Part shown: piece after piece, positions 19,626-24,193 of the stretch
Layout of the letters: the number at the start of each line of letters is the position of its first letter
Numbering within the stretch: position 1 is the first letter of the stretch
NCBI GenBank assembly: GCA_007026445.1
Contig: VDMD01000242.1
Coordinates: 1-24,193, forward strand
Source: Schizophyllum amplum
Lineage: Eukaryota > Basidiomycota > Agaricomycetes > Agaricales > Schizophyllaceae
Reading direction: 5' to 3'
DNA: 24,193 nt
Notes under the pieces: generated by a model
Seen by the model: the letters and a program-made list of their open reading frames with translations, nothing else
What the model was told of the DNA's origin: nothing
The model's database searches: none
Made by a program: the position numbers and the translations under genes

Positions 19626-21166
19626 TTAAATATCGGGTATGGCTGCGTTCTCTTTAGTTGACAATCCATGGACCTCGAACAAGACGAAGTCGAAGAACTC
19701 CTGCTCCATCAACGTCTGGTATTCGCCCACAAACTCCTCCTTCGACTCCGACTTATCCGTTGATTTGTTGCGGCGCAGATATGAGAGCTGCTGTTGCAAT
19801 GTCGTGAACATCTTCTTGGCTGACTTCGGATCCGGCTTATGAGGCAGTCAGCGGTGAAGGCCTTCAAGAGCCGGTATCATCTAGTGCTTACTTTGACAGC
19901 TAACCCGATGTAGTTGGCAGGAAGACCATAGCGCAAGACGCTCTCAATGAAGAGGCGCAGCACTTGAGATGAACTAGGATTTGGAACGCCTCAGAGAAGT
20001 TCGTCCTGGGACAAACGAAGAAGCTCTGTCTGCAATAATTGTCAGCCGAATCCCCAAAGCTACTCATAGGCAGCTTACCCATAACTCCTTCTCAGTCATG
20101 TCAGCGGTGTCCAGGTCTTGCCGCGCTTTCTCGATCTCCTCGTCCGAGTAGACAAAATCGCGCACGATGAACCTGACGATGTCAGCATATATTTTGGAAA
20201 TTGGTGGTGAACGCACTTGTTCTCGCGGCATTTCTGAATGAACTCATCATGCACTCGCCTGAAGACGACAACGCTGAACAGGGTGTATTCGTCGTCTGTT
20301 GCCAGGGATTTGCTGGAGCGCGGAACAATCATGTTGGTCAACCGCTCGTACTGCAGGTTCCAGTTCTTGGCCAAAGTCCTGTTATACAATGATGAGCGAA
20401 TGATGTACAGGAGCCCGAAGCGCCATACGCACTTGGGTACAGCAACCAGCAGCGTCTCAAGGTACTCTGAGTCCAGGACAAAGTCCTCCTTGTGTACGAC
20501 ATCTGCCAGTGTCCGCACAGACAGATTACCTCTGGAACAGCGCGTCAGCAGATGCATTGAATCACGAGAGGTATCCGTGTACGTCTTCTTGCGTTGCATC
20601 TGGACCAGGGACCCCTTGACGAGGTTGTAGTTCTGCAGCTTGGCCTTCATGGTGTTGTCGATCGAGGTCATCTCCTAGTCGGGCGTCAGCTAGTGATCAG
20701 GAACGACTGGCAGCAGCGCACCTTGTTCAGCGCGTCCACCATTTCGCGCAGGCTTCGCTGAGTGCCGTAGCGACTCTCGTTCCAGCTCCATTCCAGCAGA
20801 TAGTCGTCTACGCTGTTCTCATTGACGAGGATGTGTTGAGAGAGCTTGCTGGGGTCGTTGTTGAGAAGATTCCGGAGCGTGTCGACAGTCTTGCCGACGG
20901 TGGCGGTGAAGGATGCATCCTGCTTGGGGAGCTCCTCTGAGAGGGTGATGAGGGAGTCGAGGGTACCGGTCTATCGCATAAGTTCAAATCGTGACCCATC
21001 TCGGAGGAAGCAGCAGGCAATTGACCTTGAATGAGGGAATACCGAGCTGGCTGATTGACCGCGAAGACGTCGAGGACTTGAGTTTCTGTCCGAGTTCCTG
21101 AACTATTCCCTCCGCGTCGCCGTCGTTGGGGACGGCGATGAGCCAGGTGGCCTGGTCGGACGGCAT
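19626..21166 (-). CDS. VMA5: V-type H+-ATPase subunit C (V1 sector)
   Basis: Eight exons on the minus strand: 21026-21166, 20722-20970, 20583-20674, 20433-20531, 20217-20378, 20079-20172, 19892-20029 and 19626-19835. The 394-aa product matches the family's usual length. Conserved segments include MPSDQATWLIAVPNDG, QLGIPSFKTGTLDSLITLSE, GKTVDTLRNLL, DDYLLEWSWNESRYGTQRSL, MKAKLQNYNLVKGSLVQMQR, GNLSVRTLADVVHKEDFVLD, SEYLETLLVAVPK, the VPRSSK motif, FIVRDFVY and LRYGLPANYIG. Subunit C is the peripheral-stalk foot that links V1 to V0 and leaves on glucose starvation, switching off vacuolar acidification. Two shifts inside the seventh exon cancel each other: one extra base near 20009, and one missing base near 19963 before VLRLF. 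Between them the frame is RTNFSEAFQILVHLK. It shares a 149-bp start-to-start region with TUM1. Confidence 0.93.
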
Positions 21167-21315
21167 AACGGTGCTCGAGGTCGGCGACGGTGATGAGCTC
21201 AAGGGTATAACGCGTTTAGACTTGTTGTGCTGAAGCCCCTGTCGCTGGATTAGGACGTCGGCGCGTGAGAAGTTGAACTTGGGTCCGACTTGCATCCAAC
21301 TCTCATCCGTCCGCC
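21167..21315. promoter_or_regulatory. Short bidirectional promoter, VMA5 / TUM1
   Basis: 149 bp separate the start codons of two divergent genes. The VMA5 frame is open through most of it, but protein homology begins at the chosen Met. No TATA box is visible. Confidence 0.5.
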
Positions 21316-22546
21316 ATGTCCTTTGCACGTCAGTTCGCCTCCAAAGTCACTTCAGGGCAGACAATTCTGAGACGTTACTCGTCTAATGCAGCCACCAAGT
21401 ACCTTGTCACGCCGCAAGAGGCCAATGAGCTCGTCCAGCACCAGGGTGCCGTTCTCCTCGATGCGACGTGGTTCATGCCCAACTCTCCACGCGACCCAGT
21501 CAAGGAGTTTGCGGAAAAACGCCTCCCCAAGCACGTTTCTTCAATCTAGACAAGGTGGCCACTCCTTCCGACAAGGGCCTCATGCACATGATGCCAACTG
21601 GTCGTGTATTCGCAGACGCGTGTGGTATGCTTGATGGATGCCCTCATTTGTGTATCTGAAGATGTGCAACAGAGAAATACGGCATATCTCCTAACACGCC
21701 CGTGGTCATGTAAGTCCGCTTCGTGTTCGCCATGTATATCTGACCAACAAGTCGCGCTCAGCTACGACGCGCACGGCGTGTTCTCATCCCCGGGGTCTTT
21801 TTACGTTCCGTTCCTTCAACCACGAGAACTCTAGTATTCTCGATGGTGGTCTCCCCCGATGGGAGGCTGAAGGTCTCCCTGTAGAGACCTCGGAGCCCAC
21901 GACCCCAACCGCAGTCGACTACCCGACTCCCGAGTTGAATGCGAAAGCCATCACGAGTGAGTCTTATCCCTTATGACACGGTGTACCTTATCCGATATGC
22001 CTAGGCTACGAGCAGATGTTGTCCAAATTTACGGGCAAAGATAGTGCGGAAGAGCTCATTCTGGACGCCCGTCCCAAGAATCGGTGAGTAATTCTTTATG
22101 CACGGTCGAGAGGAGCAAGGATCATGAGCATGTAGATTCCTGGGCATCGACCCAGAGCCTCGTCCGGGCCTTCGTTCAGGGCACATGCCTGGTGCTGTCT
22201 CCTTGACCTTCGCTCTGTTCTTGCAGAAAAACACCGTGAACGGCAAGGAGTTCACGACTTTCCTTCCGCCGGACAAGCTTCGTCAGGCTTTGATTGACGC
22301 CGTCGGTGAGGAGCGTGCTCAACTCATCATCGACGGAAAGCTGCCTGTCACCACCACTTGTGGCAGCGGTATGACCGCCGCTATCCTCTGGCTGGGCCTC
22401 AGACAGCTCGGCGTAAAGGACATCTCGTTGTACGATGAGGTATGGTTGCACTGCGCTTATCTGTATGGACAGCTTCTAATTCGTTTATACAGTCCTGGAT
22501 GGGCTACGGCGCGAGGGAGTCCAGCCCCGTCGTGACTTCCGACTGA
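21316..22546 (+). CDS. TUM1: 3-Mercaptopyruvate/thiosulfate sulfurtransferase (tandem rhodanese)
   Basis: Six exons: 21316-21624, 21673-21709, 21762-21956, 22005-22083, 22136-22439 and 22493-22546. The product is about 325 aa. Two rhodanese domains are visible. The first, inactive one has VLLDATWFMPNSPRDP, MHMMPTG and VIYDAHGVFSSP. The second has LILDARPKNRFLGIDPEPRP, GHMPGAVS and the catalytic loop TTTCGSGMTAAIL with Cys282. The CGSG-TA loop is typical of mercaptopyruvate sulfurtransferase rather than of classical rhodanese (CRKG). Yeast Tum1 passes sulfur toward tRNA 2-thiolation via Uba4. The Arg/Ser-rich, acid-free N-terminus (MSFARQFASK...LRRYSS) looks like a mitochondrial presequence. 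Two shifts are seen: a missing base near 21531 (LPK to ARFFNLD) and a net one-base shift at the CCCCGGGG run near 21792, just before the conserved FRSFNHENSS stretch. Confidence 0.92.
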
Positions 22547-22735
22547 AGCATGCGGTCACCTTTTGAAAGCGAACGGCATGTTTAATTGTAACGACAATCT
22601 ATTACGTGGAAAAATACAGAGTTGTGGATTGACCGGGTATGAACATTGCTGCGTTCGGTGCGCTGATAGGATAATCTATGACTTCCCAACTTCTTCTGCC
22701 TAGCATGATCTCGAAGCTGCAAGCTGCCCCCTCCT

Positions 22736-23294
22736 CTAATCTCGAAGCACCTCCAAGAACGGAGGTTGTCGAGTATGGGTATCGACTCCGTCAGCTGATG
22801 CTCCTGCATGATATAAGCCAAAGTTCTCGCGAACAAAGCAAAATAGACCAACCTCGACCACTGCACTTGCGAGTACGCTCCGCTCTTCGCATTAGAGTGG
22901 CTGACCAGCTGATGTTCGCTCAGCTATAGCTCCAGCTCACATTGGATGTGCTCACCTTTCATGTAGCAGAATGTTGTACCCCCGCTTCTCCGCCTCTCGC
23001 AACAACTCTCGTCGAGCGAAGACAATAGCTTTCTCGAAGCTCTCGCGTCGGCTATGGGAATGAGACACCACGTCGAATAGGTATGTCCCCGTGATGTCTG
23101 CATCTGCCACTTCTCGGATGTCCACATCTGCTCACAGCGTCAGCGCCAAGTCCCGCCTAGGAAGAAACAGCGACGCGCGTACCCTCCTCATAGTACATCG
23201 GCACGGCGTCGACGGACCGGCTATCGACGACCTCCCATGCAGACTCGTCGGAATCCCTCCGGCGCGCACGGCGGAATACCATTTGGCTGATCAT
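22736..23294 (-). CDS. Small unrecognised protein, four exons
   Basis: Exons on the minus strand: 23183-23294, 22956-23127, 22853-22908 and 22736-22803, with introns of 55, 47 and 49 nt. All junctions are GT-AG and the frame stays open with no correction, giving 135 aa. Visible features: an Arg-rich stretch (FRRARRRDSDESAWE) near the start; an acidic/aromatic segment MYYEEDVDIREVADADI; TGTYLFDVVSHSHSRRESFE; an amphipathic helix KAIVFARRELLREAEKRGYN with ILLHESW; and a short end QPPFLEVLRD. I recognise no named domain. The consistent splicing and lack of stops argue that it is real. The first in-frame ATG is at 23294. The frame is open upstream to a stop at 23400-23402 but has no other ATG, so a missing upstream exon is possible. 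A TATA-like site lies about 105 bp upstream. Confidence 0.62.
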
Positions 23295-23398
23295 TCTGTG
23301 CAGGAGACGCGTATTGGCAGATGAAGAAACACGCCTTGGCAAAAGCGGGAGGGCGGTGGGATGGAAGCAAGACTTAGGACGTTGCGTCGCCCAAGGGC

Positions 23399-23406
23399 TT
23401 TATAAA
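23399..23406 (-). promoter_or_regulatory. TATA-box-like element
   Basis: TTTATAAA, self-complementary, in an otherwise GC-rich stretch about 105 bp upstream of the chosen start of the small four-exon gene. The distance fits a core promoter with a leader of about 70-80 nt. Being a palindrome it gives no direction by itself. Confidence 0.4.
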
Positions 23407-24193
23407 CGTTCAAAACACATGCCTTCGATTATCCCGGCGATATGCATCAGTAGCCCCGTTCCCCGATCAAAATGTCATGGCGCGCTGCAGCCACACGCGT
23501 CCCCTCAGTGCATATCCCTCGTCGGTCGGCAAAGGCCCAGACACGAGTGCTGAGCACTTGATTCTCGTCCATCGATCTGCGACATCCAGGCCGACACTCT
23601 GCCCTCTTCCCGATTTTCAGAAAAGCGCGCGGACGCAAGGGGATTGCCCGAGGTCGATGTCCGCGCGGCGGCGCTGCGAGCGCCTATTGAGCGTGCTGTC
23701 ATGGGCGGCGCGTAAGACATCCGGAGCACTTTCCGGGTGACGAGTTCAAATGGCGGACACGGTCCGCGGAAGCGGCTATGTTTTAGGCTCTTTGGGCTGT
23801 CTTGCCGTCCAGCTCGCGATGGAGCGCGGCAGCACTGAAGGTGCTCATATTGAGTCATTCGGACGCGTAAGCGTTCTGAGTTGGCAAAGAGCTGAGGGAT
23901 TCCGAATTCGGACAATAGCGCTAGATCATAGCCTATCAAATGTAAGCAGGTAAGACGCCAAGCCGCTGGATGAAAGGCGTGACTTGTTCGTGGCTTACAG
24001 ACAGCGAGCGTGCACCATAGCCACTAGCACGGATAGCAGGGCAGAGAGCAGCCGAGCAAATGCATGTCTTCATGCATCTCCTGGTCAGCGGTCGACGTCT
24101 TGACCGTTCGCTCCGGCGCCACCCAAGCATCATGAGATATACGGGCCGCTCACCTGCTTCAAGCGAGGCAAATGCATTGCTTTCTCATACTTT
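23407..24193. other. No supported gene
   Basis: Nearly 790 bp at the right edge. Open frames exist on both strands, for example a minus-strand frame ending at 23505 and a plus-strand ATG at 23750, but none gives a recognisable protein or a chain of well-phased exons. Possible splice signals at the far end (a GTGAGC donor near 24153 and a CAG acceptor near 24083, both minus strand) hint that a gene may enter from outside the window. Confidence 0.4.

Noticed and set aside
23750..23953. Plus-strand 67-codon frame starting MADTVRGSGY near the right edge
   Set aside because: No recognisable family, no downstream splice chain, and mixed composition; not enough to call a gene.
1..24193. Transposons, insertion sequences, CRISPR arrays, tRNA or rRNA genes, biosynthetic cluster or defence system
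   Set aside because: I looked for terminal repeats, transposase motifs, regular spacers, cloverleaf sequences and clustered secondary-metabolism enzymes on both strands and found none.

Overview
The window is nuclear DNA from a filamentous basidiomycete, most likely an agaricomycete. Genes are tightly packed on both strands and split by many very short GT-AG introns: about 70 introns, all 44-59 nt. Proteins typical of fungi, such as Urb2, Tim10 and V-ATPase subunit C, are recognisable once spliced. I see no transposon, tRNA, rRNA, CRISPR array, virus or prokaryotic operon. All exon models were built by eye from splice signals, reading phase and family knowledge.

Layout, left to right: the 3' end of a peptidyl-tRNA hydrolase 2 gene (+); a small secreted Gly/Asn-rich protein built from duplicated phase-1 exons (-); an Mpv17/PMP22-family membrane protein, SYM1-like (+); UTP4, a WD40 protein of the small-subunit processome (-); TIM10 (+); a small 4F5/ZNF706-like zinc-finger protein (-); low-specificity L-threonine aldolase (+); URB2/NPA2, a nucleolar 60S biogenesis factor with 15 exons (-); an RWD-RBR ubiquitin ligase of the RNF14/ITT1 type (+); a candidate unrecognised small gene (-); a large multi-KH RNA-binding protein (+); V-ATPase subunit C, VMA5 (-); 3-mercaptopyruvate/thiosulfate sulfurtransferase, TUM1 (+); and a small unrecognised protein (-). 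The last 0.8 kb has no gene I can support.

The genes are mostly unrelated housekeeping functions: ribosome biogenesis (UTP4, URB2), mitochondrion (TIM10, SYM1-like, TUM1, possibly PTH2), vacuolar acidification, amino-acid metabolism and ubiquitin. They are joined by architecture rather than by a pathway. Almost every gene is opposite in direction to its neighbours, so starts face starts across 75-520 bp and ends face ends.

The oddest property is about 29 single-base frameshifts in otherwise well-conserved coding sequence. Roughly 22 look like missing bases, many in homopolymer runs. They affect UTP4, the zinc-finger gene, GLY1, URB2, the KH gene (13), VMA5 and TUM1. They look like uncorrected sequencing error rather than decay. 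I found no convincing new defence or biosynthetic system. The most unusual biology is the exon-duplicated secreted protein and the candidate small gene between ITT1 and the KH gene.
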